Origin: Sphingomonas sp. | GTDB lineage: Bacteria; Pseudomonadota; Alphaproteobacteria; Sphingomonadales; Sphingomonadaceae | Assembly (NCBI RefSeq): GCF_025353885.1 | Contig: NZ_JANXNX010000062.1 | Location: 1-64,000 of the forward strand | Direction: 5' to 3' | DNA: 64,000 nt | Shown here: one piece after another, positions 53,013 through 63,778 of the stretch | Position numbering within the stretch: the first letter of the stretch is position 1 | Layout of the letters: each line of letters begins with the position of its first letter | The notes under the pieces: model-generated | What the model saw: the letters and a program-made list of their open reading frames with translations, nothing else | Told to the model about the DNA's origin: nothing | The model's database searches: none | Program-made: the position numbers and the translations under genes

Positions 53013-54050
53013 ATGACCAACCGCCTCACGATCCGCCGACCCGACGACTGGCACGTCCACCTGCGCGATGGCGCGATGCTCGGCGGCGTCGTTGGCTATA
53101 CCGCGCGGCAGTTTGCGCGCGCGATCGTGATGCCCAATCTGGCGACGCCGGTGACGACCGTGGCGGCCGCGACGGCTTATCGGGCACGGATCCTGGCCGC
53201 GCTTTCGCCGAGCACCGATTTCACGCCGCTGATGACCTGCTACTTGACCGATGCCGCCGATCCACAGGAAATTGCGAGAGGGTGGGAGCAGGGCGTGTTT
53301 GCCGCCGCCAAGCTCTACCCCGCCCACGCCACCACCAATTCGGCATACGGGGTCACCGACATCGCCAATCTGACGGCGACGCTGGAACGGATGCAGCAGA
53401 TCGGGATGCCCCTGCTCGTGCACGGCGAAGTGACCGACCGCACCACCGACATCTTCGACCGCGAGGCCGTTTTCATCGACCGAACGCTCACCCCGCTCAT
53501 CCGCGATTTTCCTGCGTTGAAAATCGTCCTCGAACATATCACCACCGCTGACGCCGTCGCGTTTGTGGACGACAGCGGACCATTGGTGGCAGCGACGATT
53601 ACCCCTCACCACCTGATGCTCAACCGCAACGCCATGTTCGACGGCGGCATGCGGCCCCATGCCTATTGCCTGCCGGTTATCAAGCGCGAGCGCCACCGCC
53701 TGGCCCTGCGCAAGGCCGCCACGTCGGGTTCCTCGAAATACTTTCTCGGCACCGACAGCGCGCCGCATGCCACTTCGGTCAAGGAAGCCGCGTGCGGGTG
53801 CGCTGGGATTTTCAACGCGCCCCATGCCCTTGAAAGCTATGCCACCGTCTTTGACGAGGAGGGTGCGATCGACCGGTTTCAGGGGTTTGCTTCAGAAAAC
53901 GGGCCCCGCTTTTATGGCCTGCCACAAAACGTCGGCACCGTGACGCTAGAGCGCTCACCCGTCGCCGTGCCTACCCACCTGACATGCGGCGAGACCGACG
54001 TCGCACCGTTTCAGGCCGGTGAGACGATCGGTTGGCGGTTCCTCGGCTAA
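53013..54050 (+). CDS. pyrC: Dihydroorotase
   Basis: 345 aa; 'RRPDDWHVHLRDGAML', 'KLYPAHATTNSAYGVTD', 'FLGTDSAPHA'. Confidence 0.96.
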   Translation: MTNRLTIRRPDDWHVHLRDGAMLGGVVGYTARQFARAIVMPNLATPVTTVAAATAYRARILAALSPSTDFTPLMTCYLTDAADPQEIARGWEQGVFAAAKLYPAHATTNSAYGVTDIANLTATLERMQQIGMPLLVHGEVTDRTTDIFDREAVFIDRTLTPLIRDFPALKIVLEHITTADAVAFVDDSGPLVAATITPHHLMLNRNAMFDGGMRPHAYCLPVIKRERHRLALRKAATSGSSKYFLGTDSAPHATSVKEAACGCAGIFNAPHALESYATVFDEEGAIDRFQGFASENGPRFYGLPQNVGTVTLERSPVAVPTHLTCGETDVAPFQAGETIGWRFLG

Positions 54051-54802
54051 AACGGCAGCCAGCGGCTTTTTTCGCTGAACTTCATCCAACCGATATTGGC
54101 GCCCAGCCGTAGCCCCACGCCCAGCCGGATGGGGATCAAGACGATGTCGCCACGCCGCAGGTAGGTCGCCGAAAAACCACCCACGAAATAGGCGCGCCCT
54201 TCGACCTGCGGGTAGCGTCGGTACAGTTCCTGGCTGTCGTAAAGGTTATAGACCAGCGTGAAGACCTTGGTCGCGTCGCCACCGACATCGAAACCGACCG
54301 ACGGCCCGGTCCAATAGACTGGCCTTTGCCCCTCGACCTTGTGGCTGAGCGTGCCCGAGCCGTAGCGCAGCCCCACGACGAACGCGCCCGATGCCTCTCG
54401 TCCCGCGATATAGGCGCTGGGCTCACCCTGGTCCTTCAGGATCTTTTCAACCAATCCGGCAAGTCCCGCAGCACCCTTGCCGAACACCCCCTCGGCCGCG
54501 CCGATCAAATCGTCCTTGTGATAAGTCGGCGTGACCTGCGTAGCGAGCGAACTTGCCGGGGCCGCCGATGTCGACCCACTCGTCTCAAACGGGACCGTTG
54601 TCGAATCGGCGGGAGGGGGCGACCGGTACTGCGCGCCGGGGGCGTCCGAGCGCGTCTCGTATCCGCGCTCACCCGCCGCCGGCGGTGACACATCGGCCTG
54701 CGCGGCGGAATTGGGATCGACCGACCGGACCTGCGCCAGAACCGGCGTCGCCACCAGCGCGAAGGCGGCGGCTATCAATGAGAATACTGGCTTGCGTAAC
54801 AT
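54047..54802 (-). CDS. DUF1134 family protein (EipA-like envelope protein)
   Basis: 'GLAGLVEKILKDQGEPSAYIAGREASGAFVVGLRYGSGTL...VYWTGPSVGFDVGGDATKVFTLVYNLYD'; signal peptide from Met at 54802. Confidence 0.9.
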   Translation of the reverse strand: MLRKPVFSLIAAAFALVATPVLAQVRSVDPNSAAQADVSPPAAGERGYETRSDAPGAQYRSPPPADSTTVPFETSGSTSAAPASSLATQVTPTYHKDDLIGAAEGVFGKGAAGLAGLVEKILKDQGEPSAYIAGREASGAFVVGLRYGSGTLSHKVEGQRPVYWTGPSVGFDVGGDATKVFTLVYNLYDSQELYRRYPQVEGRAYFVGGFSATYLRRGDIVLIPIRLGVGLRLGANIGWMKFSEKSRWLPF

Positions 54803-54967
54803 GATCGACCCCCGGGACGCGCTCTGGCTGACAGGGTTAAGCGGGTTAACCCTGTCCGCGCAATGAACGACGCGCCAACGCGAGTCGAATTTGCGCCAGT
54901 CTGCCGCCGTTATGCGAGGTTGAACGCACCGCATGCGCCCGCTATAGGGCCAAGTTCGCTACCAGCC

Positions 54968-55059
54968 GGAGACGTGGGTGAGTGGCTGAAACCAACGGTT
55001 TGCTAAACCGTCGTGGCGAGTAATCGCCACCGCGAGTTCGAATCTCGCCGTCTCCGCCA
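54968..55059 (+). tRNA. tRNA-Ser (anticodon GCT)
   Basis: Acceptor GGAGACG/CGTCTCC, anticodon arm ACGGT-TTGCTAA-ACCGT, long variable arm, T-arm CGAGTTCGAATCTCG, encoded CCA. Confidence 0.95.
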
Positions 55060-55119
55060 GCGATTTGCCACCATCCGGGTGGCTTGCCCCCGCGCGCTGC
55101 GCCCGGCATAGGCGCACCT

Positions 55120-57111
55120 ATGTCCGAACTTCTCAAGATCCGCCTACCCGATGGTTCCGTGCGAGAAGTGCCGCGCGGTTCGACCCCTGCCGATATCGCC
55201 GCCGCCATTGGCCCGGGCCTTGCAAAAGCCGCAATTGCCGGACGCGTGAACGGCGAAGTGCGCGATATCATGCGGCCGTTCGAGGGCGACGCGACACTGG
55301 CGCTGATCACGTCGCGCGATGAAGCCGATGCGCTGGAACTTGCTCGTCACGATTTTGCGCACATCCTCGCAGAAGCGGTGCAGAACGTGTTTCCGGGCAC
55401 CCAGATTACATTCGGACCGTCGACCGATGACGGCTTTTATTATGATTTTGCACCTGCGGGCGACCAGTTTACCGAGGAAGACCTGCCCGCAATCGAAGCC
55501 GAAATGCGCGCCATCATCGGCCGCGATGAAAAGCTTGTGCGCGAGGTGTGGGATCGTGACGCCCTGATCGCGAAATGGCAGGCCGAGGGTGAAAGCTTCA
55601 AGGCGGAATGGGCCGCCACCCTGCCGACCGGCGAAGAACTGACGGTTTATCGGTCGGGCAAGTGGATGGACATGTGTCGCGGACCGCATCTGGCGTCGAC
55701 CGGCAAGCTCGACCCGCAGGCGTTCAAGCTGACGCGCGTTTCGGGTGCCTATTGGCGCGGCGACCAGAACAACGCGATGCTCAGCCGCATCTATGGCACC
55801 GGCTGGCTGAACAAAAAGCAACTCGACGCGCACCTTGTCAGGCTTGAAGAGGCAGCGAAGCGCGACCACCGCCGCATCGCGCAGGAAATGGACCTGTTCC
55901 ATCTCCAGTCCGAAGCACAGGGGTCGGTGTTCTGGCATCCGAAGGGTTATATCCTCTGGCGTCAGCTGGAGGCGTATATGCGCCGTCGTCTCGATGCGGC
56001 CGGATACAACGAAGTCAAAACGCCGCAGTTGATGGACGCCCGCCAGTGGGAGGCGTCGGGCCATTGGGGCAAGTATCGCGAAAACATGTTCGTGGTGCCC
56101 GACGAGATTCCCAATATCGAGGATGAAGGCCCGGTCCTGACCGGAACAAGCGACCTCATGGCGCTGAAGCCGATGAATTGCCCGGCGCACGTTCTGATAT
56201 TCCGTCAGGGGATCAAGTCCTATCGCGATTTGCCGATGCGGCTGGCCGAATTCGGCTGCTGTCATCGCAATGAACCGCATGGCGCGCTGCACGGCATCAT
56301 GCGCGTCCGCCAGTTCACGCAGGACGACGCCCACATTTTCTGCCGCGAAGACCAGATCGTCGAGGAAGTGCGCCTGTTTTGCGACCTGCTCGACGTCGTG
56401 TACAAAGACCTTGGGTTCGCACACTATGCGATCAAGCTGGCGCTGCGCCCCGACAAGCGGTTCGGTTCGGACGAAATGTGGGACCGTGCGGAGAACAACC
56501 TGCGCGATGCCGTCCGTCAGGCCGGCCGGATGGGCGTGGAATATGGCTGGGAGGAATTGCCCGGCGAAGGCGCATTCTATTCGCCCAAGCTGGAATTTCA
56601 TCTGACCGACGCCATCGGCCGGACCTGGCAGTGCGGAACGATCCAGTTGGATTACGTCCTGCCCGAACGCCTGGACGCGTCTTATGTGGGCGAGGATGGT
56701 GCCAAGCACCGCCCCGTCATGCTCCATCGCGCGATCCTTGGTACATTCGAACGCTTCATTGGCATCCTGATCGAACATCACGCGGGCCGCTTCCCGCTGT
56801 GGCTGGCTCCGGTGCAGGCCGTCGTCGCGACCATTGTTTCCGAAACCGACAGTTACGCTCGCGATGTTGTGGCAGCGCTGACGGCGGCGGGGCTTCGTAC
56901 CGATATCGACCTGCGGAACGAGAAGATAAACTATAAGGTTCGCGAACATTCGCTGGCCAAGGTGCCGCACCTGCTGGTGGTCGGAAAACGCGAAGCCGAC
57001 CAGCGCACGGTGGCAATCCGGACGCTCGGTTCGGACGGCCAGCGGATCATGTCGCTCGAAGAAGCCGTGGCCATGCTTGCATCGGCAGCCCGCGCCCCCG
57101 ATATGCTGTGA
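55120..57111 (+). CDS. thrS: Threonine--tRNA ligase
   Basis: TGS domain at N-terminus; '[57 protein letters not shown]'. Confidence 0.98.
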   Translation: MSELLKIRLPDGSVREVPRGSTPADIAAAIGPGLAKAAIAGRVNGEVRDIMRPFEGDATLALITSRDEADALELARHDFAHILAEAVQNVFPGTQITFGPSTDDGFYYDFAPAGDQFTEEDLPAIEAEMRAIIGRDEKLVREVWDRDALIAKWQAEGESFKAEWAATLPTGEELTVYRSGKWMDMCRGPHLASTGKLDPQAFKLTRVSGAYWRGDQNNAMLSRIYGTGWLNKKQLDAHLVRLEEAAKRDHRRIAQEMDLFHLQSEAQGSVFWHPKGYILWRQLEAYMRRRLDAAGYNEVKTPQLMDARQWEASGHWGKYRENMFVVPDEIPNIEDEGPVLTGTSDLMALKPMNCPAHVLIFRQGIKSYRDLPMRLAEFGCCHRNEPHGALHGIMRVRQFTQDDAHIFCREDQIVEEVRLFCDLLDVVYKDLGFAHYAIKLALRPDKRFGSDEMWDRAENNLRDAVRQAGRMGVEYGWEELPGEGAFYSPKLEFHLTDAIGRTWQCGTIQLDYVLPERLDASYVGEDGAKHRPVMLHRAILGTFERFIGILIEHHAGRFPLWLAPVQAVVATIVSETDSYARDVVAALTAAGLRTDIDLRNEKINYKVREHSLAKVPHLLVVGKREADQRTVAIRTLGSDGQRIMSLEEAVAMLASAARAPDML

Positions 57112-57240
57112 TGCAACCGCGCCACGGTAACGTGGATTCGCGCGCGCGGGCTTTGCCAAAATGCCCGTAATCGCGTAAGGATCATGCAATTCTAACCGAA
57201 GCCAACTGAAACAATCGGAGTCCGCGCTATACCACCCCCA

Positions 57241-57780
57241 ATGACTCGCCGCCCCATGGGGCAGGCGCCTATGCCGAATAACGGCCCCCGTTTCAACGAG
57301 TTCATCCAGTCGCAGAAGGTGCGGGTGATCGATGAGAATGGTGAAAATCTGGGTGTGATGCTGACCCGCGAGGCGATGGAAGCCGCGCGTGAAATCGGGC
57401 TCGATCTGGTCGAGGTGTCGCCGAACGCCGACCCACCGGTCGCCAAATATCTCGACGTGGGCAAGTTCAAGTACGAGGCGCAGAAAAAGGCGAACCTCGC
57501 GCGCAAGACGCAGCACACGCAAGAGATCAAAGAGATCAAGATGCGGCCGAACATCGACGATCACGATTATGATACCAAGATGAAAAAGATTTTCGAATTC
57601 ATCGGTGACGGCGACAAGGTAAAGGTCACGCTGCGGTTCCGGGGACGTGAACTTTCGCACGGCCAGCTTGGCATGGCACTGCTGCAGCGCGTGCAGGGCG
57701 ACATCGTCGAGATTGCGAAGATCGAACAGCATCCGCGCTTTGAAGGGCGCCAGATGTTGATGGTCGTTGCACCGAAATAA
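57241..57780 (+). CDS. infC: Translation initiation factor IF-3
   Basis: 'GPRFNEFIQSQKVRVIDENGENLGVM', 'LDLVEVSPNADPPVAKYLDVGKFKYEAQKKA', 'EIKMRPNIDDHDYDTK'; exact start uncertain. Confidence 0.97.
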   Translation: MTRRPMGQAPMPNNGPRFNEFIQSQKVRVIDENGENLGVMLTREAMEAAREIGLDLVEVSPNADPPVAKYLDVGKFKYEAQKKANLARKTQHTQEIKEIKMRPNIDDHDYDTKMKKIFEFIGDGDKVKVTLRFRGRELSHGQLGMALLQRVQGDIVEIAKIEQHPRFEGRQMLMVVAPK

Positions 57781-57800
57781 AACTGTCAAATAAATTGCGC

Positions 57801-57826
57801 GGCCTCAATTCTATCGGATTGGGGCC
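57801..57826 (+). terminator. Possible terminator hairpin downstream of infC
   Basis: GGCCTCAAT-tctatcgg-ATTGGGGCC 9-bp stem with one G:U pair; no strong U tract. Confidence 0.45.
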
Positions 57827-57978
57827 TCACGTTTCCGTAGCGTCATCCGTTGTAACACTGTTGCAAAAAAGCCGCGATATCTTTGAAAATGCGGATAAAC
57901 CTGCTGCCTTGCTAGCTTGTCGGCCATAATGCGCTAATTCTTGTCTCAACGGAACAAAGTGTCCGGAACGAGGAGAGA

Positions 57979-60789
57979 ATGATGCGCAAATTCCCATTCA
58001 TGGTGTCAGTAGCTCTGTGTGCTATCGCCACCCCTGCCTTCGCACAGGATGCGTCCGCGCCGGCGCCAGCCGCCCCGCAGGCCAGCGATGCTACCGACGC
58101 TGGCAACAGCACTGGTGATATCATTGTCACGGCGACCCGCCGATCGGAGTCACTGGCGAACGTGCCCTTGGCGGTATCAGCGGTTACCGCAGAGTCGCTG
58201 CAGAATTCGGGTGCAAACGACATTCGCCAGCTCAACCAACTTGCGCCGTCGCTGCTCGTTTCCTCCACTGGTTCAGAAGCAAACGGTTCGGCCCGTATTC
58301 GCGGCGTGGGTACAGTCGGCGACAATCCTGGCCTTGAAAGCTCGGTCGCGACCTTCATCGATGGTGTTTACCGCAGCCGTACCGGCGCTGGCCTGAACGA
58401 CCTTGGCGAACTGGAGCGTATCGAAGTGCTGCGCGGCCCACAGGGCACGTTGTTCGGCCGCAACGCATCTGCCGGCCTGCTGAACATCATCACCAAGAAG
58501 CCCGAGTTCACCTTCGGCGGCACGGGCGAGGCGACCTATGGCAATTACGACTATTATCGTTTGTCAGCAGGCGTCACCGGCCCGATCACCGACACGATCG
58601 CCGCCCGGATCGACGGCGTGTATTCAAAGCGTGACGGCTATTTCCGCAATGTCGATGCCACTGGCAGGACGCTGAACCGCATCAACAATCGCGATCGCTA
58701 TTTTGTACGTGGCCAGTTGCTGTTCCAGCCGACGACGGACATTTCGTTCCGGTTGATCGGCGATTACACGCATCGCCGGGAAGCGTGCTGCGCAGGCACG
58801 TACATCTCCACCGTCGAGACGTTCGATCCGACCCCCGGCGCGCCCGGCACCAATCCCGAACGCGATTATGCGACGCGTCCCAACCGGATCGTCGATATCC
58901 TCCAGAGCCTCGGCGGTATTTTCCCGGCGGCGGGCGACCCGTATAACCGACGCGTGGCGACGACCCCAGGGCGCAGCTATAATGGCAAGACGACCGACGG
59001 TGGTATCTCGGGAGAACTCAACTGGAATTTCGGAGGCGCCTCGCTGACGTCGATCACGGCGTATCGTGAGTATAAGGCGGAAACGCCGGGCGATTTCGAC
59101 TATTCCAACGTCGATCTGCTGTTCCGCGCGAACGACGGCAATTCCTTCCGCAAGTTCAAAACCTTTTCGCAGGAGCTGCGGCTCCAGGGTTCGGCCTTTA
59201 ATGACAAGCTCGACTGGCTGGTCGGCGGCTACTTCTCGAATGAGAAACTGCAGGTCAGGGACAATCTGCAATTCGGTTCGCAATATGGGGCGTTTGCCGC
59301 GTGCCGCATCGTTGCCACGATCAATCCGGCAGCGGTGCTTCGCAACCCGAATGCACCGGGTTGCCTCAGCCCAACCGGCATCGCCGCACTCAGCGCTCCG
59401 GCTCCGGTGGGCTTTGGTGCTGCGGCGCCGCTGTTTATCGGTGGCCTCAATCGCCTGAGTACGGTCAATAATGTCGGCGACAATCCGTCCGATTATTTCC
59501 AGCGCAGCCGCAACTACGCTATTTTCACCCACAACATAGTCCATGTGACCGACACGATCAGCGTAACGCTGGGGCTGCGGTACACCGATGAGAACAAGAC
59601 GTTCCGCGCAAATTTCAATAACACGAACGCGGCGTGCCCTGCGCAACAGGCGATGTTCTCATCGTTCCTCACTGGTGGTGCAAATGCCGCCTTGTTGCCT
59701 GGCGTTGCACAGGCTCTGGCCCAGGGCATCGTCAACCTGACCTGCCAGGGGAACTCGACCACGGGCTTAAATGCACTGAACCTAAACGACAAGCGCAAGG
59801 AACATCAGTTTACAGGGACGGGCGTCATTTCGTGGAAGCCAACCACCGAACTGCTGACCTATGCCAGTTATTCGAAGGGCTATAAGGCTGGCGGCTTCAA
59901 TCTCGATCGTTCGGCGCTCGGCAATCCGGTGTTCGCGCCGACTGACCCGCGTCAGTCGGGCGTCCGGGGCGCAGGCTTTGGTTCGTCCAACCTGCAATTC
60001 GATGCCGAAAAGGTCGACGCCTATGAAATCGGCTTCAAGTACAATGGCCGTCGCTTCAACCTAAATGTCGCCGCCTTCCGCCAGGATTTCAAAAATTTCC
60101 AGCTGAATACGTTTAACGGCTCGGTCTTCATCGTGCAGAACGTCGACAGTTGCGGAAACGATCTGGCGGGTGCCGATCGCGACAACTCCGGCGCGACCGG
60201 ATCATGCGGGTCGGGCAAGATCAAGCCGGGTGTCCGGGCGCAGGGCGTCGAAGTGGAAGCATCGATCTACCCCTCGCGCAACGTCGCCATCACGGCTGGC
60301 TACACATATGCCCACACTCATTTCCGTAAAAACCTGGTTGGTCGCGACACCGGAACGCCACTGGATCCCGCACTTTTCCTGCTGCCAGGCAGTCAGCTTT
60401 CGAACGCTCCTGAAAACGTGATCACCTCTAGCATTGCGTGGACGCCCGAAATTGGCAGCACCGGGCTCAGCGGCCTGGTCTATGTCGACCAGCGGACGAG
60501 CAGCGATTATAATACGGGGTCGGACCTGTTTCCGGAAAAGCGCCAGGACGGCTTTACGACGGTGAATGCGCGCCTTGGGGTTCGCGGTCCCGAACAGCGT
60601 TGGGCAATCGAGGTGTGGGCCCAGAACGTCTTTAACAAGAATTATCAGCAGGTCGCCTTTGCAAGCCCGTTCCAGGGTGCGGGCTCGGTCGCCCAGGTCC
60701 AGGCATTCGGCGGGACGGCTAACCAGACCTTTTCGTCCTATCTTGCCGAGCCACGCACTTATGGTCTGACAGTGCGCGGCAAGTTCTAA
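57979..60789 (+). CDS. TonB-dependent receptor
   Basis: 936 aa; signal peptide; TonB box 'DIIVTATRR'; 'LRGPQGTLFGRNASAGLLNIITKKP'; C-terminal '...PRTYGLTVRGKF'. Confidence 0.95.
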   Translation: MMRKFPFMVSVALCAIATPAFAQDASAPAPAAPQASDATDAGNSTGDIIVTATRRSESLANVPLAVSAVTAESLQNSGANDIRQLNQLAPSLLVSSTGSEANGSARIRGVGTVGDNPGLESSVATFIDGVYRSRTGAGLNDLGELERIEVLRGPQGTLFGRNASAGLLNIITKKPEFTFGGTGEATYGNYDYYRLSAGVTGPITDTIAARIDGVYSKRDGYFRNVDATGRTLNRINNRDRYFVRGQLLFQPTTDISFRLIGDYTHRREACCAGTYISTVETFDPTPGAPGTNPERDYATRPNRIVDILQSLGGIFPAAGDPYNRRVATTPGRSYNGKTTDGGISGELNWNFGGASLTSITAYREYKAETPGDFDYSNVDLLFRANDGNSFRKFKTFSQELRLQGSAFNDKLDWLVGGYFSNEKLQVRDNLQFGSQYGAFAACRIVATINPAAVLRNPNAPGCLSPTGIAALSAPAPVGFGAAAPLFIGGLNRLSTVNNVGDNPSDYFQRSRNYAIFTHNIVHVTDTISVTLGLRYTDENKTFRANFNNTNAACPAQQAMFSSFLTGGANAALLPGVAQALAQGIVNLTCQGNSTTGLNALNLNDKRKEHQFTGTGVISWKPTTELLTYASYSKGYKAGGFNLDRSALGNPVFAPTDPRQSGVRGAGFGSSNLQFDAEKVDAYEIGFKYNGRRFNLNVAAFRQDFKNFQLNTFNGSVFIVQNVDSCGNDLAGADRDNSGATGSCGSGKIKPGVRAQGVEVEASIYPSRNVAITAGYTYAHTHFRKNLVGRDTGTPLDPALFLLPGSQLSNAPENVITSSIAWTPEIGSTGLSGLVYVDQRTSSDYNTGSDLFPEKRQDGFTTVNARLGVRGPEQRWAIEVWAQNVFNKNYQQVAFASPFQGAGSVAQVQAFGGTANQTFSSYLAEPRTYGLTVRGKF

Positions 60790-61722
60790 TCAGCTTTGGG
60801 AGAGGCGCGGACGGGTCCAGAGCCCGTCGCGACCGAAGCTTGGGGCAGGCTGAACGGCCTGCCCCATTGCTTTCAGGACCCAACCAAGTTTCCGGCCCTT
60901 CGATATGACGACGCGGCTGTCCCACGCCGCCTGGTCCAGCGCATCGACCCGGCGCGCGATATCACCATAGATGCCCGCCGCCGCCAGCACCGCCCAGCGC
61001 GACCGGAACGGCAGTTTTGCCGCACCGACCCGCGCCGATGCTTCGTAGTCGCCGACCATGTTCGCCAGCCACCATGCCATGTCGGCCAGCCGCCCGCGAT
61101 AGTGCGGCCGCATATGCTCGCCGGGCGGGATATCGGCCTCGACCAGCCAATCCATCGGCAGGTAGCAGCGCCCGACCGCATCATCCTCCGAAATATCGCG
61201 CGCGATGTTGGCAAGCTGGAACGCGAGGCCCAGGTCGCAGGCGCGATCCAGCGTTGCTTCATCATCGGGCGCAACGCCCATCACCACCGCCATCATGCAC
61301 CCCACGACGCCGGCGACATGATAGCAATACGTCAGCAAATCGTTTTCGGTGCGCGGCGACCAGTCGGCGGAGTCCATGGCGAAGCCGGTGATCAGGTCGT
61401 CGATGAAGGCGTGCGGCATCGCAGTCTCGCGCGCGACCTGCCCGATGGCGTCGAACGCCGGGTCGCCGGTGGGTTGTCCCGCGAGCGCCAACGCGGTGAG
61501 GTCACGGATTTTGGCGATGCCGGTGGCGGGGTCGGTGACTTCCGATCGCGCGCCGCCATGGTCCTGGCCATCGGCGATGTCATCGCACTTGCGGCACCAG
61601 GAGTAGAGCAGCCATGCTTTCTCGCGGGTCGGCTGGTCGAACAGCCTGCTGGCCATCGCGAAGGACTGCGATCCGCGGGCGATCGAGAGGCGCGCTGTTT
61701 CGACGAGCGCGGCGCGGGTCAC
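60790..61722 (-). CDS. crtB: Phytoene synthase
   Basis: 310 aa; 'GSQSFAMASRLFDQPTREKAWLLYSWCRKCDDIADG', 'FQLANIARDISEDDAVGRCYLPMDWL'. Confidence 0.93.
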   Translation of the reverse strand: MTRAALVETARLSIARGSQSFAMASRLFDQPTREKAWLLYSWCRKCDDIADGQDHGGARSEVTDPATGIAKIRDLTALALAGQPTGDPAFDAIGQVARETAMPHAFIDDLITGFAMDSADWSPRTENDLLTYCYHVAGVVGCMMAVVMGVAPDDEATLDRACDLGLAFQLANIARDISEDDAVGRCYLPMDWLVEADIPPGEHMRPHYRGRLADMAWWLANMVGDYEASARVGAAKLPFRSRWAVLAAAGIYGDIARRVDALDQAAWDSRVVISKGRKLGWVLKAMGQAVQPAPSFGRDGLWTRPRLSQS

Positions 61723-62300
61723 AGGTTGGCCGCCGTCATTCGAAAGATCGTTTCATGAGGTTGGTAGGCCTGCATCCTGGTTAGTAGACCATCTAGTTCG
61801 GACCCGATTACCAGGATTCCGCTATGCTGGGGGCGGATGAAGCCGGTGGCGATCATGTGCGAATTGAACGCTATCAGACCATCGTAAAATCCGGCGACGT
61901 TCAACAATCCAACGGGTTTTTCGTGATAGCCGAGCTGTGCCCAACTGACCGCCTCCCACAGTTCGTCCATCGTCCCGACGCCGCCCGGCAAGGTGATGAA
62001 ACCGTCGCAAAGCTTTGTAAACAGAGCTTTTCTTTCGTGCATGTCGGCGACCACGCGCAATTCGGTGCAGCCGCGGTGCGCGACTTCGGCTTCGACCAGC
62101 GCGCGCGGGATGACGCCGATGACTTCGCCGCCCGCCGCAAGTGCCGCGTCGGCAACGGCCCCCATCAGGCCCAGTCGCCCGCCGCCATACACCACGCCGA
62201 TGCCGCGTTCGGCCAAGGCGGTGCCCACGGCGCGGGCGGTTTCGACATAGACGGGATCGGCGGGAGTGGCCGACCCGCAATAGACCGCGACGCGTTTCAC
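61719..62300 (-). CDS. LOG-family (TIGR00730) Rossmann protein, putative nucleotide 5'-monophosphate phosphoribohydrolase
   Basis: 193 aa; 'VYGGGRLGLMGAVADAAL', 'ALFTKLCDGFITLPGGVGTMDELWEAVSWAQLG' (PGGxGTxxE motif). Confidence 0.94.
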   Translation of the reverse strand: MKRVAVYCGSATPADPVYVETARAVGTALAERGIGVVYGGGRLGLMGAVADAALAAGGEVIGVIPRALVEAEVAHRGCTELRVVADMHERKALFTKLCDGFITLPGGVGTMDELWEAVSWAQLGYHEKPVGLLNVAGFYDGLIAFNSHMIATGFIRPQHSGILVIGSELDGLLTRMQAYQPHETIFRMTAANL

Positions 62301-63778
62301 CGCAGGTCCGCCAGCATCAGTGCAGCGGTCGCCTTGGCGCTGCCCACGACGCCGGGGATGCCCGCGCCCGGATGCGTGCCTGCGCCAACGAAATACATAT
62401 TTGAGATCACGTCGTCGCGGTTGTGGACACGGAACCAGGCGCTTTGGGTCAGCAGCGGCTCCAGTGAAAAGGCGCTGCCCAGATGGGCGTTCAGGTCACG
62501 CCCGAAATCGGCGGGCGAATAAAAGAACTCGGTCATGATCCTAGACCGGATGTCGGGAATCAGCCGCTTCTCGATCTCGTCGAGGATGCGTTCCTTCAGG
62601 ATTTCTCCGACCTCGCCGTCCCAGTCGGCGGGAAACTTGCCGGTGTGGGGGACGGGACACAGCGCGTAAAAGGTCGAGCATCCTTCGGGCGCCATCGACG
62701 GGTCGGTGACGGTCGGGTGATGCAGATACAACGAAAAATCCTGCGACAGGACGCCGCTTTTGTAGATGTCGTCCAGCAGCCCCTTATACCGTGGGCCGAA
62801 CAGGATCATGTGGTGCGGGATGCCAGGCCACGTTCCCTTGATGCCAAAATGCACAACGAACAGCGACGGCGAAAACTTTTTGTGCGCCAGCGACCGCCCT
62901 GCCCGCCGCCCGCGCGCTGACCGCTTCAGCAGGTCGCGATAAGTGTGGACGATGTCGCCGTTGCTGGCGACCGCATCGAAATCGCCATGCCAGCCGCTGG
63001 CCGTGGTCACGCCGGTCACGCGGTCGCCCATCGTCTCGACCTCGGTCACCGCATCGCCCAGCCGCACGACCCCGCCAAGCCGTTCGAACTGCGTCACCAT
63101 CGCCGCGACCAGGCGGTTGGTGCCGCCCTTGGCAAACCAGACGCCACCGTCTTTTTCAAGCTTGTGGATCAGCGCATAGATCGCGCTGGTGGTCATCGGA
63201 TTGCCGCCCACCAGCAAGGTGTGGAACGACAGGGCCTCGCGCAGTTTTTCGCTTTGCACAAAACTCGACACCATCGAATAGACGCTGCGCCACGCCTGGT
63301 ATTTCGCCAGCGCGGGCGCGGCCTTTATCATCGAGGCGAAGTCGAGGAACGCGACTGTCCCCAATTTCTCATACCCCTCGTGAAACACGCCCGCCGAATA
63401 TTCGAGGAAGCGCGCATAGCCCGCGACGTCGTCGGGGTTCAGCTTGGCGATCTCTGCCCGCAGCCCGGCCTCGTCGTTCGAATAGTCGAAATTCGTGCCG
63501 TCGGGCCAGTTCAGGCGGTAGAATGGCATGACCGGCATCAGTTCGATGTCGTCGGCCATGTTGCGTCCCGACAGCGCCCATAATTGTCCCAGACAATCGG
63601 GATCGGTGATGACGGTCGGCCCGGCGTCGAAGGTGAAGCCATCCTTTTCCCAGTAATAACCGCGCCCGCCGGGTTTATCGCGCGCTTCGATGATCGTCGT
63701 GTCGATACCCGCCGATTGCAGGCGAATGGCGAGCGCCAAGCCGCCGAACCCCGCGCCGATGACTGCGGCCCGCTTCAT
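62297..63778 (-). CDS. crtI: Phytoene desaturase
   Basis: 493 aa; 'AAVIGAGFGGLALAIRLQSAGIDTTIIEARDKPGGRGYYWEKDGFTFDAGPTVITDP', C-terminal 'MYFVGAGTHPGAGIPGVVGSAKATAALML'. Confidence 0.96.
   Translation of the reverse strand: MKRAAVIGAGFGGLALAIRLQSAGIDTTIIEARDKPGGRGYYWEKDGFTFDAGPTVITDPDCLGQLWALSGRNMADDIELMPVMPFYRLNWPDGTNFDYSNDEAGLRAEIAKLNPDDVAGYARFLEYSAGVFHEGYEKLGTVAFLDFASMIKAAPALAKYQAWRSVYSMVSSFVQSEKLREALSFHTLLVGGNPMTTSAIYALIHKLEKDGGVWFAKGGTNRLVAAMVTQFERLGGVVRLGDAVTEVETMGDRVTGVTTASGWHGDFDAVASNGDIVHTYRDLLKRSARGRRAGRSLAHKKFSPSLFVVHFGIKGTWPGIPHHMILFGPRYKGLLDDIYKSGVLSQDFSLYLHHPTVTDPSMAPEGCSTFYALCPVPHTGKFPADWDGEVGEILKERILDEIEKRLIPDIRSRIMTEFFYSPADFGRDLNAHLGSAFSLEPLLTQSAWFRVHNRDDVISNMYFVGAGTHPGAGIPGVVGSAKATAALMLADLR

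Noticed and set aside
55144-57789. 881-aa minus-strand ORF antisense to thrS and infC
   Set aside because: GC-rich codon bias keeps the antisense frame open; the plus strand encodes unmistakable ThrRS and IF-3, and the antisense translation has no recognisable domain.
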